The notes: a model not told the origin generated them from the letters alone. Shown: positions 25,743 to 37,837, numbered from the stretch's first letter. The stretch: 64,000 nucleotides of DNA from Kocuria tytonis (GCF_003226895.2 NZ_PNJG02000001.1:682001-746000); one strand, 5' to 3'. Numbers and translations: made by a program.

Positions 25743-26021
25743 TCAGGCGGACCGCGTCTGCGAGTCCAGGGAGACGTTGTCGGCAACGACCGTCACGCGG
25801 TTGTTGTCCACCGACAGCAGCCCGGAGTCGATGCGACCCCGCAGCCGGTCACCGTCCACGCGGTCGATCGCGAACTCCCCCGGCTTGAGCAGCCCCGCCA
25901 TGGACTCGTGACCCGGCATGATGCCGATGTCGCCCTCGGTGGTGCGCACGCGCACGAGGCGCGCGGCACCGGTCCAGATCTTGCGGTCCAGGGCGACGAT
26001 TTCCACGATCAGCTCGGCCAT
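25743..26021 (-). CDS. atpC: ATP synthase epsilon subunit (short)
   Basis: Central-stalk subunit of F1. At 92 residues it contains only the N-terminal beta-sandwich ([20 protein letters not shown], then [16 protein letters not shown]) and ends where the two C-terminal inhibitory helices of E. coli epsilon would begin. It starts 3 nt after the atpD stop and is the final gene of the operon. The absence of the helical domain implies that epsilon-type inhibition of ATP hydrolysis is missing or handled otherwise. Confidence 0.95.
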   Translation of the reverse strand: MAELIVEIVALDRKIWTGAARLVRVRTTEGDIGIMPGHESMAGLLKPGEFAIDRVDGDRLRGRIDSGLLSVDNNRVTVVADNVSLDSQTRSA

Positions 26022-26024
26022 GGC

Positions 26025-28443
<2,419 letters not shown>

Positions 28444-28500
28444 GAAATTTCCTTTCGGCACCGCGGTGGTGCGCCGGGCCCCGGCGCACCACCTCGACGG

Positions 28501-30126
28501 CTACTTCTTGACGATCGTTTCCTGGTTCACAGCGGTCGCACCGAGGGACTCGTGCTCCTCGACACCCGGCTCGATGCCGTGCTTGGAACCGTGGAAGTCC
28601 CGCTTGACCTCCGCAACGGCCGTCTTGAGCGCCTCCACGGCGTCGCCCTCGAGCTTGCCCGTGGAGTTGATCGAGTCCATCACGTTCGTGGTGCGGCGGA
28701 CCTGGTCCAGCAGGGCGCGCTCGAACTCGGACACGTTCGCCACCTCGACGTCGTCGAGCTGCCCGGTGGTGCCGGCCCAGATCGAGACGACCTGGTCCGC
28801 CACGGGGTACGGCGTGTACTGGGGCTGCTTGAGCAGCTCCATCAGCCGCTCACCGCGGGTCAGCTGCTGGCGGGACGCGGCGTCCAGGTCCGAGGCGAAC
28901 ATCGCGAACGCCTGCATGGACCGGTAGGAGGCCAGGTCCAGCTTCAGCGTGCCGGAGACCTTCTTCATGGCCTTGACCTGCGCCGCGCCACCCACGCGGG
29001 ACACCGAGATGCCCACGTCCACGGCGGGACGCTGGTTGGCGTTGAACAGGTCCGACTGCAGGAAGATCTGGCCGTCGGTGATGGAGATGACGTTGGTCGG
29101 GATGAAAGCCGAGACGTCGTTGGCCTTCGTCTCAATGATGGGCAGACCCGTCATGGAACCCGCACCGAGCTCGTCGGAGAGCTTGGCGCAGCGCTCCAGC
29201 AGACGGGAGTGCAGGTAGAAGACGTCACCGGGGTACGCCTCGCGTCCCGGCGGACGACGCAGCAGCAGGGACACGGCGCGGTAGGCCTCGGCCTGCTTGG
29301 AGAGGTCGTCGAACACGATCAGCACGTGCTTGCCGCCGTACATCCAGTGCTGGCCGATGGCCGAGCCGGCGTAGGGCGCCAGGTACTTCAGACCGGCGGA
29401 CTCGGAGGCGGGAGCGGCCACAATCGTGGTGTAGTCCAGCGCGCCGTTGTCCTCGAGGGTCTGGCGCACGGCGGCGATCGTGGAGGCCTTCTGACCGATG
29501 GCCACGTAGATGCAGCGCACCTGCTGGTCCACGTCACCGGACTCCCAGTTGGAGCGCTGGTTCAGGATGGCGTCCACGGCGATCGCGGTCTTGCCCGTCT
29601 GACGGTCGCCGATGATGAGCTGACGCTGGCCGCGGCCGATCGGGATCATGGCGTCGATGGCCTTGATGCCGGTCTGCAGCGGCTCGTGCACGGACTTGCG
29701 CATGGTCACGCCCGGAGCCTGCAGCTCCAGTTCGCGGCGGCCGTCCGTCGCGATGGGTCCGAGGTCGTCCAGCGGCTCGCCCAGCGGATCGACCACGCGG
29801 CCGAGGTACCCCTCGCCCACCGGGACCGAGAGCACCTCACCGGTGCGGTGGACCTCCTGGCCCTCCTCGATGCCCTGGAAGTCGCCCAGCACCACGACGC
29901 CGATGTCGCGGGTGTCGAGGTTCAGGGCCAGGCCCAGCACCCCGTTCTCGAACTTGAGCAACTCGTTGGCCATGACGGAGGGCAGACCCTCCACGTGCGC
30001 GATACCGTCCGCGGCGGACGACACGCGCCCCACCTCTACTCGTTCCACGGTGCCGGGGTCGTAGGACGCCGCGAATTCGTTCAGCGCACTACGGACCTCG
30101 TCGGCATTGATGGTCACATCGGCCAT
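28501..30126 (-). CDS. atpA: ATP synthase subunit alpha
   Basis: Regulatory nucleotide-binding F1 subunit of 541 residues. Walker [20 protein letters not shown] and the ALPHA signature region [20 protein letters not shown] are intact. ATG 30126 ([18 protein letters not shown]) is the family start, with AGGGA upstream. The frame is open 45 codons further up (Arg-rich, starting at ATG 30261), but this lies in a structured intergenic segment and has no family match. Unusually, 171 bp separate it from atpH. Confidence 0.97.
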   Translation of the reverse strand: MADVTINADEVRSALNEFAASYDPGTVERVEVGRVSSAADGIAHVEGLPSVMANELLKFENGVLGLALNLDTRDIGVVVLGDFQGIEEGQEVHRTGEVLSVPVGEGYLGRVVDPLGEPLDDLGPIATDGRRELELQAPGVTMRKSVHEPLQTGIKAIDAMIPIGRGQRQLIIGDRQTGKTAIAVDAILNQRSNWESGDVDQQVRCIYVAIGQKASTIAAVRQTLEDNGALDYTTIVAAPASESAGLKYLAPYAGSAIGQHWMYGGKHVLIVFDDLSKQAEAYRAVSLLLRRPPGREAYPGDVFYLHSRLLERCAKLSDELGAGSMTGLPIIETKANDVSAFIPTNVISITDGQIFLQSDLFNANQRPAVDVGISVSRVGGAAQVKAMKKVSGTLKLDLASYRSMQAFAMFASDLDAASRQQLTRGERLMELLKQPQYTPYPVADQVVSIWAGTTGQLDDVEVANVSEFERALLDQVRRTTNVMDSINSTGKLEGDAVEALKTAVAEVKRDFHGSKHGIEPGVEEHESLGATAVNQETIVKK

Positions 30127-30297
30127 CTGCTGTCCCTGCTCTCTACGTCGTGTGATCATCGCGTGAGCAATGACCAGGCTTGTTCTTGTCGCGATGCGTT
30201 GCCCCATCGCCCTGCGACCGCGTGAGCGGCCCGTGGAGGCAACGCGACGAGATGCCGGCATCGACCGACTCCCCGCGATCCCCGCTCCACGAGAGGA
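30127..30297 (-). promoter_or_regulatory. Structured atpH-atpA intergenic segment
   Basis: 171 bp, the longest gap in the otherwise compact atp operon. It contains an 8-bp inverted repeat (GCGTTGCC 30196-30203 with GGCAACGC 30238-30245), an inner CCGC/GCGG hairpin near 30219-30230, and a 12-bp palindrome GATGCCGGCATC at 30251-30262. It may set subunit stoichiometry by processing or extra initiation; no direct evidence. Confidence 0.4.
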
Positions 30298-31110
30298 TCA
30301 GGCTCCGATCCGCTGCTGCAGCCGAGCCAGTCGGTGCGTGACCGAGCCGTCGATGATCTCCTCGCCCACCTGCACGCGCAGACCGCCGACCAGGGAGGGG
30401 TTGACCTCCGTGGTGAGCTTCAAATCCCGTGCGTACAGCCGGTTGAGGCCGTCGTGCAGCCTGGCCAGCTGGTCCTCGCGCAGCGGACGGGCGGTCTCCA
30501 CGTGGGCGATCCACCGCTGCTGCCGGTCCGCGACCCACTGGGCGAAGTGCTCGAGCAGCCGCCCGGGCAAGGACCCACGCGGTGCACTCACGGCGCGCTC
30601 GATCAGCAGCGCCGCCTCCTCGGAGCCGGGTGCCCGCAGCCGACGGGCCAGGGTGACCTTGGCCCGCGCGTCGGCGCGGGAGTCCGAGAACGCCCGCTGC
30701 ACCTCCGGGGAGCGGTCCAGCATGGACTTGAACCGGATCAGCTCGTCCATGAGCCCCTCGAGGGCGCTGCCGCCCCCGCGGTTCTCCGCGGCCGCCGCCG
30801 CGATCAGCACCGCCGCCCGTTCGATCCCGTCCCCCAGCTCGCGCTCGGAGGCGCTGCGCTGGGATGCGAGATCCGCGACGACGTCCACTGCGCTCCCGTT
30901 CGCCCGGCCGTCGAGCAGCGAGTGCACGAGGCGGGCGCGGTCGGCGGCGGAGCGGGAAGGATCCGTGAGGGCGCGGCGCAGAGCGCCGTTCTCGTCCACG
31001 ATGTCCAGGATCGCGAACAGGTGCTGCGCGATCTCGGGGCTCGCGTGCGAGGCCCAGCAGTCCAGGTCCACGGTGAGTGGACGATAGGGTTCGTTCGATG
31101 CTTCTGCCAT
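30298..31110 (-). CDS. atpH: ATP synthase subunit delta
   Basis: Peripheral-stalk subunit linking F1 to b. It has 270 residues, longer than the roughly 180 of E. coli, as is common in Actinobacteria. The C-terminal block TEVNPSLVGGLRVQVGEEIIDGSV is the delta/OSCP signature. Middle helices carry a Glu/Arg-rich extension. ATG 31110 shares one base with the atpF stop (TAATG), so it is coupled. Followed by the 171-bp gap before atpA. Confidence 0.95.
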   Translation of the reverse strand: MAEASNEPYRPLTVDLDCWASHASPEIAQHLFAILDIVDENGALRRALTDPSRSAADRARLVHSLLDGRANGSAVDVVADLASQRSASERELGDGIERAAVLIAAAAAENRGGGSALEGLMDELIRFKSMLDRSPEVQRAFSDSRADARAKVTLARRLRAPGSEEAALLIERAVSAPRGSLPGRLLEHFAQWVADRQQRWIAHVETARPLREDQLARLHDGLNRLYARDLKLTTEVNPSLVGGLRVQVGEEIIDGSVTHRLARLQQRIGA

Positions 31111-31661
31111 TACCGTGCAGCTCCCGTGCGGCCTTGCTCGGCATCCAGGTCCGCCAGGAAGCGATCGACCACGCGGTTGGCGCGGTCGTCGTCGTTCAGG
31201 GACTCCCCGACGATCTTGGACGCGAGCTGGGTTGCCAAAGTGCCGACCTCGTCCCGCAGGGAGACCACGGCCGCCGCACGCTCGGCCTCGATGGCCTTGT
31301 GTGCGTTCTCGGTGATCCGTGCGGATTCCAGGTTGGCCCGGTCCTTGAAGTCCGCCAGGATCTTCTCGCCCTCGGAGCGAGCTTCCTCGCGGATCTTCTG
31401 GGCTTCGAGCCGGGCACTTTCGAGCTGCTGGTTGTACTCGTCGCGTGCTGCCTTGGCCTCGGCCTGAGCGGCCTTCGCCTTGGCAAGTCCACCCTCGATG
31501 GCGTCCGCCCGGTCCTTGTAGACCTTCTCGAACGCCGGGACGATGAACTTGAACGCGATGAAGAGCAGAATCACGAACCCGATGAAGGTGATCAGCATTT
31601 CCCAGCGGTCGGGGAAGAGAGGACTCTTCGCCTCCTCGGCTGCCAACACCAGTGCGTTCAT
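31110..31661 (-). CDS. atpF: ATP synthase subunit b
   Basis: Membrane-anchored stator of 183 residues. One membrane helix (WEMLITFIGFVILLFIAFKF, residues 20-39) is followed by a long Ala/Glu/Lys/Arg-rich right-handed coiled coil (about 45-165). The C-terminal part (SLNDDDRANRVVDRFLADL) contacts delta. ATG 31661; translation is coupled to atpH by TAATG. Confidence 0.96.
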   Translation of the reverse strand: MNALVLAAEEAKSPLFPDRWEMLITFIGFVILLFIAFKFIVPAFEKVYKDRADAIEGGLAKAKAAQAEAKAARDEYNQQLESARLEAQKIREEARSEGEKILADFKDRANLESARITENAHKAIEAERAAAVVSLRDEVGTLATQLASKIVGESLNDDDRANRVVDRFLADLDAEQGRTGAAR

Positions 31662-31707
31662 GAGCTCGATTCCTGTTCTCTAGTTAGGGCGTGTTCTGAG
31701 GGGTGCC

Positions 31708-31908
31708 TCAGAGCAGCGCCAGGACGAAGCCCAGAATGGCGAGGGCCTCGACCACGGCGAAGCCCATGAACAGCATCGGCTGGATCACGCGCTGGGACTC
31801 GGGCTGGCGAGCGACGGCCTGCATGTAGGCGGCGAAGATGAGACCCACACCGATACCACCGCCGATGGCAGCGAGACCGTAGCCAATGACGCTAAGCGAA
31901 CCTTCCAT
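31708..31908 (-). CDS. atpE: ATP synthase subunit c
   Basis: Proteolipid of the rotating ring, only 66 residues. Two membrane helices: the first has the tight-packing GGGIGVG motif (residues 17-23), and the second carries the proton-binding Glu54 in [11 protein letters not shown]. The polar loop ARQPES between them meets the gamma/epsilon foot. The Na+-binding residues of sodium-type rings are not seen, so proton coupling is expected. Confidence 0.96.
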   Translation of the reverse strand: MEGSLSVIGYGLAAIGGGIGVGLIFAAYMQAVARQPESQRVIQPMLFMGFAVVEALAILGFVLALL

Positions 31909-32020
31909 TGTGGATATTTCCTTTCTGGGTGCCCGCAGGAGCGAGCGGTGGTGCCGTTACGAGAACCGTGAACGGACGATGGTCAAGTGAGCGGCCCGGA
32001 GGCGGCGCTCCTTCGTGGGG

Positions 32021-32812
32021 CTAGTGCCCCTCCTGCAGTGCGCCCTGTACGTACACGGCGAACAGCAGGGTGAAGATGTAGGCCTGCAGGATCTGGATCA
32101 GAACCTCCAGGAAGTAGATGAACAGTCCCAGCACGAGACCGAACCCGGAGCCGGCGATGCCGAGCACGCCGCCCACCTCGGTGGCCAGGTACGCCATGAA
32201 CGCGGCTGCGACCATGATGGCCATGTGGCCCGCGAACATCGTGGCGAACACACGCAGCGCGTGCGTCACGGGGCGGATGATCATGTTCGAGAGGAACTCG
32301 AGCGGGATCAGGATCACGTAGAGGAACTTGGGGACGTCCGGCGGCATGGTCATCTTGACCATGAAGTGGCCGAGACCGTGACGCTTGATGCCCACGCCGA
32401 CCCACACGACGTAGGCAATGGCGGCCAGCACGTAGGCGGAACCCGGGTGCGACAGCGTGGGAAGCTGGAGCACGGGGATCGACCCGAAGAGATTGTTCAC
32501 CAGGATGAAGAAGAAGAAGCTGAACAGCAGCGGCACGTACGGCCGGAAGTCCTTCTCACCGATGATGTCCCGGCCCAGGTGGTTGCGAACCAGGCCGTAG
32601 CCCATCTCGCCGACGTACTGGCCCTTGGAGGGCACCATGGCCCGGCGACGGATCAGGAACATGAAGAGGCCGGCGATCAGAACCACCGACAGAAGGATCA
32701 GCAGAGACTGCTTGCCGAAGGCGAAGGACCCCACTTCGAAGAACGGGGGAAGATGCGCGTCTTCCGTGGAAGGGGCCACGAATTCGGCCGGAATCCTCAG
32801 GGCGGGGTTCAA
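32021..32812 (-). CDS. atpB: ATP synthase subunit a
   Basis: Fo stator subunit of 263 residues with five to six membrane helices. The essential Arg is in SNMIIRPVTHALRVFATMFAGH, and conserved Asn/Phe residues are in FFFFILVNNLFGSIP. The start codon is TTG 32812, placed 6 nt after AAAGGA; no better ATG/GTG gives the full N-terminus. It begins the core atp operon, 86 bp after the AtpZ-like gene. Confidence 0.95.
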   Translation of the reverse strand: MNPALRIPAEFVAPSTEDAHLPPFFEVGSFAFGKQSLLILLSVVLIAGLFMFLIRRRAMVPSKGQYVGEMGYGLVRNHLGRDIIGEKDFRPYVPLLFSFFFFILVNNLFGSIPVLQLPTLSHPGSAYVLAAIAYVVWVGVGIKRHGLGHFMVKMTMPPDVPKFLYVILIPLEFLSNMIIRPVTHALRVFATMFAGHMAIMVAAAFMAYLATEVGGVLGIAGSGFGLVLGLFIYFLEVLIQILQAYIFTLLFAVYVQGALQEGH

Positions 32813-32898
32813 TACGGGTCCTTTCTGCGGTATCCAGACCGGTCACACTCCGGGCCGGGGCCCAGATCAGATGACTTCCTTGTCTCCGACGGGGTCTT

Positions 32899-33222
32899 TT
32901 ACGGGGAATCGCTGCGGTTCAAGGCGTCCCTCATGTGAAGGTAGCCGAGGTACACCCCGGCGGCCGCTCCGAAGACAGCTCCCGCGATCACAATCCACCG
33001 TGTTCCCAGTAGGTGATCCAGGAGCCAGCCTATCAAACTCCAAAACGCCGCACCGACCACGACATACAGCAGAATGGCGATCCCGCCACCCAGTCCGCCG
33101 CGCTCCACGAGCTCCCCCGCCGTGTACAGGGTGTCCTTGCGGGCCGAGTCCGCGAGCTTCTGGTTGAGGCCGCGCAGATCCCGCGGCCCGCGGGGCTCGG
33201 GTGCGTCCGGGGACGGGTTCAC
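32899..33222 (-). CDS. AtpZ/AtpI-like small membrane protein
   Basis: A 107-residue protein. About 45 polar residues precede two membrane helices (about GGGIAILLYVVVGAAFWSLIGWLL and IVIAGAVFGAAAGVYLGYLHM). The GxxxG-rich hairpin and the position before atpB match the AtpZ family, proposed to help c-ring assembly or Mg2+ uptake. GTG 33222 follows GAGGA and overlaps the preceding stop as GTGA. Confidence 0.8.
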   Translation of the reverse strand: MNPSPDAPEPRGPRDLRGLNQKLADSARKDTLYTAGELVERGGLGGGIAILLYVVVGAAFWSLIGWLLDHLLGTRWIVIAGAVFGAAAGVYLGYLHMRDALNRSDSP

Positions 33223-33809
33223 GGTGTCCTCATCTCTCGGGTGGATGGCGGGTGGCGGTCGGTGTCGCCGGGGCACGCGACCGCACCGGCGGTCCCGGCC
33301 GCGGGTGCGGCGAGGTGCGCCGCATCGGCGACGCGCGGGGCGGGAGGGGGCGGCGCGGCGTCGTCGTGCTCCGCCGCCCGCTGCAATGCGAGGTCACGGG
33401 CCGCGTGGCCGGAGACCCGCCGGACGAGCACGACGAAGCACACGGTGGCGACCACGTGCACGGCGAGGGCCGAACCCAGGAACGCGCCCGGGACCAGCCA
33501 TCCGGGGGGGCCCGGGACCAGGAGCAGCCAGCCGAGCGCGAGGACCTTGAGCAGGTACAGCGCGGCGAGTGCCGGCGCGGTGGCCGCCGGGGCCACCCGG
33601 AACATCTGGGCGGCCACGAGCACCGAGGCCGCCGAGCTGAGGGCCACGAGTCCCGCGCCGAACAGCAGCGAGCGAGCGGTGTCCGGGACGTGGGCGCCGA
33701 AGGCCACGGCGACGGCCGCCGCTGCGGCCGCGGCGACCAGCAGGGAGCCCGCGCGGACTCCCCTGCCGTAGGACTCCGTCCGGGGGGCGCCGCGTTCTCG
33801 TGCGGTCAT
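33219..33809 (-). CDS. AtpI-like membrane protein (ATP synthase accessory)
   Basis: A 196-residue protein with four predicted membrane helices (about residues 20-130) and a disordered C-terminus rich in Ala/Pro/Asp. Its placement and four-helix layout fit the actinobacterial ATP synthase I (UncI) family, thought to chaperone c-ring assembly; sequence conservation is low, so this is moderately sure. ATG 33809 overlaps the upstream glycosyltransferase stop (ATGA), and its own stop overlaps the AtpZ-like GTG (GTGA). Confidence 0.78.
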   Translation of the reverse strand: MTARERGAPRTESYGRGVRAGSLLVAAAAAAAVAVAFGAHVPDTARSLLFGAGLVALSSAASVLVAAQMFRVAPAATAPALAALYLLKVLALGWLLLVPGPPGWLVPGAFLGSALAVHVVATVCFVVLVRRVSGHAARDLALQRAAEHDDAAPPPPAPRVADAAHLAAPAAGTAGAVACPGDTDRHPPSTREMRTP

Positions 33810-34948
33810 GACCGCTCGCTCCGGGCGCGCGGGCGGGCGTGCGTCAGCACGGCGGGTGACACGAGGTAGGCCACGAGCACCAGCACCACGGCGAGACCCG
33901 CGAGCGCCGATCCCGCGCCGTTCGCGCGCAGCCCGGCAACGGAGATGACGCTCACCAGCACGCTGGCCGCGGTGACCACCAGGGCGGACTGCACGTGGGA
34001 CAGTCCCGCGTCCGTGAGCCGCTGGTAGACGTGCTGACGGTGCGGTCTGTACCAGACCTCGCCGCGCCGGATCCGCAGCACCAGGGTCACGGCGGTGTCC
34101 GCGAGGTACACGAGCAGCGGCGGCAGCAGGTACTCCACGTACACCCCGGAGAGGAACGCGCCGATGGCGGTGGCCGCGACGGCCCCGCCCAGGACGTACG
34201 AGCCCACGTCCCCCAGGAAGACCGTGCCGCGCCCCAGGTTCCACGGCAGGAACCCGAGGAACGCGCCGGCGAGCGCCAGTCCCGCGCACACCAGCCAGGG
34301 CATGTCGTTGACACCGCCCGCCCAGGCGTAGAACAGTCCGACCACGGCGCCGTGCAGTCCCGAGACGCCGTTGATGCCGTCCATGAAGTTCGCGATGTTG
34401 ATGTAGGCCACGGTGGCGGCCACGCCCACGGGCCACCACCACGCGGGGATGCCGAGCGTGACGATCAGCGCGGCGGTTCCCAGGGCGCCGATGAGACCCT
34501 GCACGGCGAGCCGGACGCCGATGGAGACCCCGCGGTAGTCCTCCGCCCAGCCCAGTGCCGCAGCGGCCGCGGTCATGGCCAGCACCGCGAGCGCGATGGA
34601 GCGGTCCACGGGGATCAGGCCCGTGAGCAGCGCACCCGCGTACGTGACGACGAGTGCGATGGCCACCGCGAGACCCATGCCGCGCAGCACGGGCCTGGAG
34701 TGGGAGGAGCGGTCGGAGGGGATGTCGATGATCCCCCAGCGGGTCAGCCACGGCTTGACCGCGAACGGCAGCACGGCGGACAGCACGAGGGCCAGTCCCA
34801 GGGTCCACGGGGCGAGGTGCAGGAGCAGCTCGAGCGCCCGCGCGTCGTCGAGACTCGCGGGTCCCGTGACGAGACCGGGCGGCTGTGGGACGGCCGCGCC
34901 GGGGGCACGGGCCGTGACGACCCCCTGCAGCAAGGCGGCGATACTCAT
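33806..34948 (-). CDS. MraY/WecA-family undecaprenyl-phosphate sugar-1-phosphate transferase
   Basis: A 380-residue polytopic membrane enzyme that loads a sugar-1-phosphate (often GlcNAc-1-P) onto a polyprenyl phosphate to start wall-polymer synthesis. Family motifs: DIPSDRSSHSRPVLRGMG, the Asp-rich NFMDGINGVSG, and FLGDVGSYVLGG, with the His loop YRPHRQHVYQRL near the C-terminus. WecA/Rfe at this position before atpI is typical of Actinobacteria. ATG 34948 overlaps the preceding dehydratase stop (ATGA). Confidence 0.92.
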   Translation of the reverse strand: MSIAALLQGVVTARAPGAAVPQPPGLVTGPASLDDARALELLLHLAPWTLGLALVLSAVLPFAVKPWLTRWGIIDIPSDRSSHSRPVLRGMGLAVAIALVVTYAGALLTGLIPVDRSIALAVLAMTAAAAALGWAEDYRGVSIGVRLAVQGLIGALGTAALIVTLGIPAWWWPVGVAATVAYINIANFMDGINGVSGLHGAVVGLFYAWAGGVNDMPWLVCAGLALAGAFLGFLPWNLGRGTVFLGDVGSYVLGGAVAATAIGAFLSGVYVEYLLPPLLVYLADTAVTLVLRIRRGEVWYRPHRQHVYQRLTDAGLSHVQSALVVTAASVLVSVISVAGLRANGAGSALAGLAVVLVLVAYLVSPAVLTHARPRARSERS

Positions 34949-36948
34949 TTCCGCGTCCCCTCCTCCGCGCCGTCCTCCGGGGAGTCCGTGCGCGGTGTCG
35001 TCCGCCCGCCCGTCCGCCCGGGCGCCCCCGCCGCGTGGCTGCCGCCGTCCCGCGGGCCGCGACCCCCGGTCGACGACGCCGCCGCGCACTCCGCGGCACG
35101 CGGCACCGAGAAGTCGGTGATCCGGGGCTGCGTGCTCGGGGCCACCTGCGGGATGGACCCCGTGAACAGCATGCCGCCGCGGACCTTCCAGACGTGGCGG
35201 TCCAGGTTGGCCGGGTCCAGGCGTTCGGCCCTGGCGTGCGAGATCTTGGGGTGGAAGGGCCGCTCGTCGGTCTCCCCCGCGCCGATCAGGTCCTCGTGCA
35301 GCTTCTCGCCGTGGCGCAGTCCGGTGATCTCGATGCGGATGTCCTCGCGTCCGGACATCGAGCGCAGCCGCTGGGCGATGTCCATGATCCGCACGGGCTC
35401 GCCCATGTCCAGGATGAGTACCTCTCCCCCGCGGGCGATCGCGCCGGCCTGGATCACGAGCTGGCAGGCCTCGGGAATGGTCATGAAGTAGCGGGTGGCG
35501 TCCGGGTGGGTCACCGTGATGGGACCGCCCTGGCGGATCTGTTCCGCGAAGAGCGGGAGCATGGACCCCCGGGAGCCGAACACGTTGCCGAAGCGCACGG
35601 AGGCGTAGCGCCTGCCCGTGCGGTCCCCCGTCCAGGCGGTGAGCTTCTCCGCGACGCGCTTGGAGTGGCCCAGCGCCGTGGTGGGGTTGGCGGCCTTGTC
35701 CGTAGAGATGTTCACGAACACGTCCACGTCCACGGCGGCGGCGGCGCTCAGCACGTGCAGCGAGCCCATCACGTTGGTCTTCCACGCCTCGTCCGGGTAC
35801 TGCTCCAGCAGGGACACGTGCTTCAGGGCCGCCGCGTGGAAGACCACCTGGGGGCGGCGGTCCTCGAAGACCCGGGTGAGGGACTCCGCGTCCCGGATGT
35901 CGCACAGCACGGTGTCGTTGCCGTCCAGCAGCCCCCGCCCGGTGATGGAGATCTGGGTGGCCTGCAGCCCGGACTCGTCACGGTCCAGCATGATGAGCTC
36001 CGCGGGTTCGAAGCCCACGAGCTGGCGGCACAGCTCCGACCCGATGGAGCCCCCCGCCCCCGTGACCAGCACCCGCTTGCCCGTGACGTACCCGGCGATC
36101 GCCTCCACGTGGATGTCCACGGGCCGCCGGCCGATGAGGTCCTCCATGGAGATGTCCCGCAGGTCCACGCTCTGGTTCGCTCCCGTGAGCATCTCGTTCA
36201 GGGGCGGGACCGTCATCACGCGGGTCCCGGTGCCCGCCACGGCGTCCGAGACGCGCTGCATGGTGCGGGGGTCCACGTCCGAGAGGGCGACGATCAGCAC
36301 CCCGGCGCGCGTGTGCTCCAGGACGGAGGCGGCGTCGTGCAGGGTGCCCATGACCGGGACGGAGGAGATCCGCAGGTGCTTCTTGGCGGGGTCGTCGTCC
36401 AGCAGCGCGACCGGCAGGAAACCGGAGGCCGGGTCCTGCATCATGCGGTGCACCAGGAACGTGCCCAGTGCCCCGGCACCGAAGACCACCACGTGCTGCG
36501 CCTGGTCACCGGGCTTCGCCGTGGACTCCTGGTACATCCGCTTGAGGTAGCGGAACGCGGCCATGAGCAGGCACGCGAAGGGGAAGGCGATGAACCCCAG
36601 GGAGCGCGGGATCCACAGCGTCACGCCGAAGACCAGCAGGATGCCCTCCAGCAGCGCGGTGACGATGACCGTCACCACCACCAGCAGCTTGGCCTCCTCG
36701 AAGCTGCCGAACGAGTACCGCCCCTTGTAGAGGGCGAACGAGAAGCCCACGAGCAGCTGCAGCACCACGGCCGCGAGGCACGCGACGACCACCCCGCCCA
36801 CGGACACGAGCTCCACGTGCAGCTCGAAGCGCAGCAGCACGGCCACCCACAGCGCCACGATCCACGCGACGGAGTCCAGGATCATCTGGATCCACAGCCA
36901 CGCGACCGGTTTGTCCGCTCGGGGGGTGGAGCTCACGGGGTTGACCAT
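34945..36948 (-). CDS. Nucleoside-diphosphate-sugar epimerase/dehydratase, CapD/FlaA1-like
   Basis: A 667-residue membrane-bound polysaccharide enzyme. N-terminal membrane helices (about 17-135), a CoA-binding-like Rossmann domain (VVVFGAGALGTFL), then an SDR domain with VTGAGGSIGSEL, HAAALKHVSLLE and NISTDKAANPTTALGHSK. In this family the Tyr of YxxxK is replaced by Met (TDKAANPTT..GxSK type), as in CapD. The roughly 75-residue C-terminus is disordered. ATG 36948 follows AAAGGA. Likely makes an unusual UDP-sugar for surface glycans. Confidence 0.92.
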   Translation of the reverse strand: MVNPVSSTPRADKPVAWLWIQMILDSVAWIVALWVAVLLRFELHVELVSVGGVVVACLAAVVLQLLVGFSFALYKGRYSFGSFEEAKLLVVVTVIVTALLEGILLVFGVTLWIPRSLGFIAFPFACLLMAAFRYLKRMYQESTAKPGDQAQHVVVFGAGALGTFLVHRMMQDPASGFLPVALLDDDPAKKHLRISSVPVMGTLHDAASVLEHTRAGVLIVALSDVDPRTMQRVSDAVAGTGTRVMTVPPLNEMLTGANQSVDLRDISMEDLIGRRPVDIHVEAIAGYVTGKRVLVTGAGGSIGSELCRQLVGFEPAELIMLDRDESGLQATQISITGRGLLDGNDTVLCDIRDAESLTRVFEDRRPQVVFHAAALKHVSLLEQYPDEAWKTNVMGSLHVLSAAAAVDVDVFVNISTDKAANPTTALGHSKRVAEKLTAWTGDRTGRRYASVRFGNVFGSRGSMLPLFAEQIRQGGPITVTHPDATRYFMTIPEACQLVIQAGAIARGGEVLILDMGEPVRIMDIAQRLRSMSGREDIRIEITGLRHGEKLHEDLIGAGETDERPFHPKISHARAERLDPANLDRHVWKVRGGMLFTGSIPQVAPSTQPRITDFSVPRAAECAAASSTGGRGPRDGGSHAAGAPGRTGGRTTPRTDSPEDGAEEGTRK

Positions 36949-36976
36949 GGGGCCGTTGTCCTTTCGGGTGCGCGGA

Positions 36977-37837
36977 TCAGCCGTTGCGGTGGCCCACCAT
37001 GAGCCGGTAGGCGGCCTCCCGCACTCGCAGGGGGACGAACCGGTAGCCGCCGCGCACGATGACGTTCGTGGCCCATTGTAGGAACCCCACGTGCCCCAGT
37101 GCCCGCAACCGGGCCTGCAGGGCGAGCTCCGCCCTGAGCACGCGGTACCCGCCGCGGCGCTCGTAGGAGCCCGCGGAGATCCGGTAGCCCACGAGCGGCT
37201 CCGCGACGTTGCGCACGTCCGCGCCCGCGTGCAGCATCCGCGCCCACAGCCAGTAGTCCTCGGCCATGGGGACGTCCTCGTAGCCCCCCACGGCGTCCAC
37301 CGCGCTGCGCCGCAGCACGACCGTGGGGTGGGACAGGGGGTTGCGCCGGCGGCTCACGGCAGCGATCCGCCGTGCTCCCACGGGCGCGGCCCGCAGTGCC
37401 ACGGGGCGGGTCTCGTCGTCTCCGATCTCGTGCATCGAGGCACCCACGAGATCCGCGCCGTCCTCGATCAGCGGCAGCTGGCGTTCGAAGCGGTGGGGGT
37501 AGGCGACGTCGTCCGCGTCCGCGCGCGCCACGACGTCGTACGCGCACCGCGGCAGCGCCGTGCGCAGCGCCCGGGCCAGACCGCCGTTCTCGGGCAGCAC
37601 GAGCACGTGCACCGGCACCGGGGACACGCTTTCCAGCCGTGCGAGCTCCGCGGTGACCGACGCCGGCACCGGGCCGTCCTGGACGATGCGCACCTCGGCG
37701 GGCGGGCGGGTCTGCTCCACCGTGTTGGACTCCACGGCGCGGCGGATGCGTTCGGCCGTGTCCCCGCGGTAGACGGGGACGAGCAGGGAGAACCGGGCCG
37801 GGAGCTGCTCCGGGCGCAGCGGGTCAGCGAGGGCCAC
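36977..37837 (-). CDS. Family 2 glycosyltransferase
   Basis: A 286-residue GT-A-fold glycosyltransferase with no membrane segment. FSLLVPVYRGD starts the nucleotide-binding fold; ARADADDVAYPHRFERQLP contains the metal-binding DxD (DADD), and AEDYWLWARML supplies the catalytic base region (ED). GTG 37837 lies inside the preceding glycosyltransferase gene (14-bp overlap), so both are one operon. The acceptor and donor are unknown. Confidence 0.9.
   Translation of the reverse strand: MALADPLRPEQLPARFSLLVPVYRGDTAERIRRAVESNTVEQTRPPAEVRIVQDGPVPASVTAELARLESVSPVPVHVLVLPENGGLARALRTALPRCAYDVVARADADDVAYPHRFERQLPLIEDGADLVGASMHEIGDDETRPVALRAAPVGARRIAAVSRRRNPLSHPTVVLRRSAVDAVGGYEDVPMAEDYWLWARMLHAGADVRNVAEPLVGYRISAGSYERRGGYRVLRAELALQARLRALGHVGFLQWATNVIVRGGYRFVPLRVREAAYRLMVGHRNG

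Noticed and set aside
30127-30261. 45-residue N-terminal extension of AtpA
   Set aside because: Arg-rich, absent from the AtpA family, and encoded in a structured intergenic segment. ATG 30126 fits the family start.
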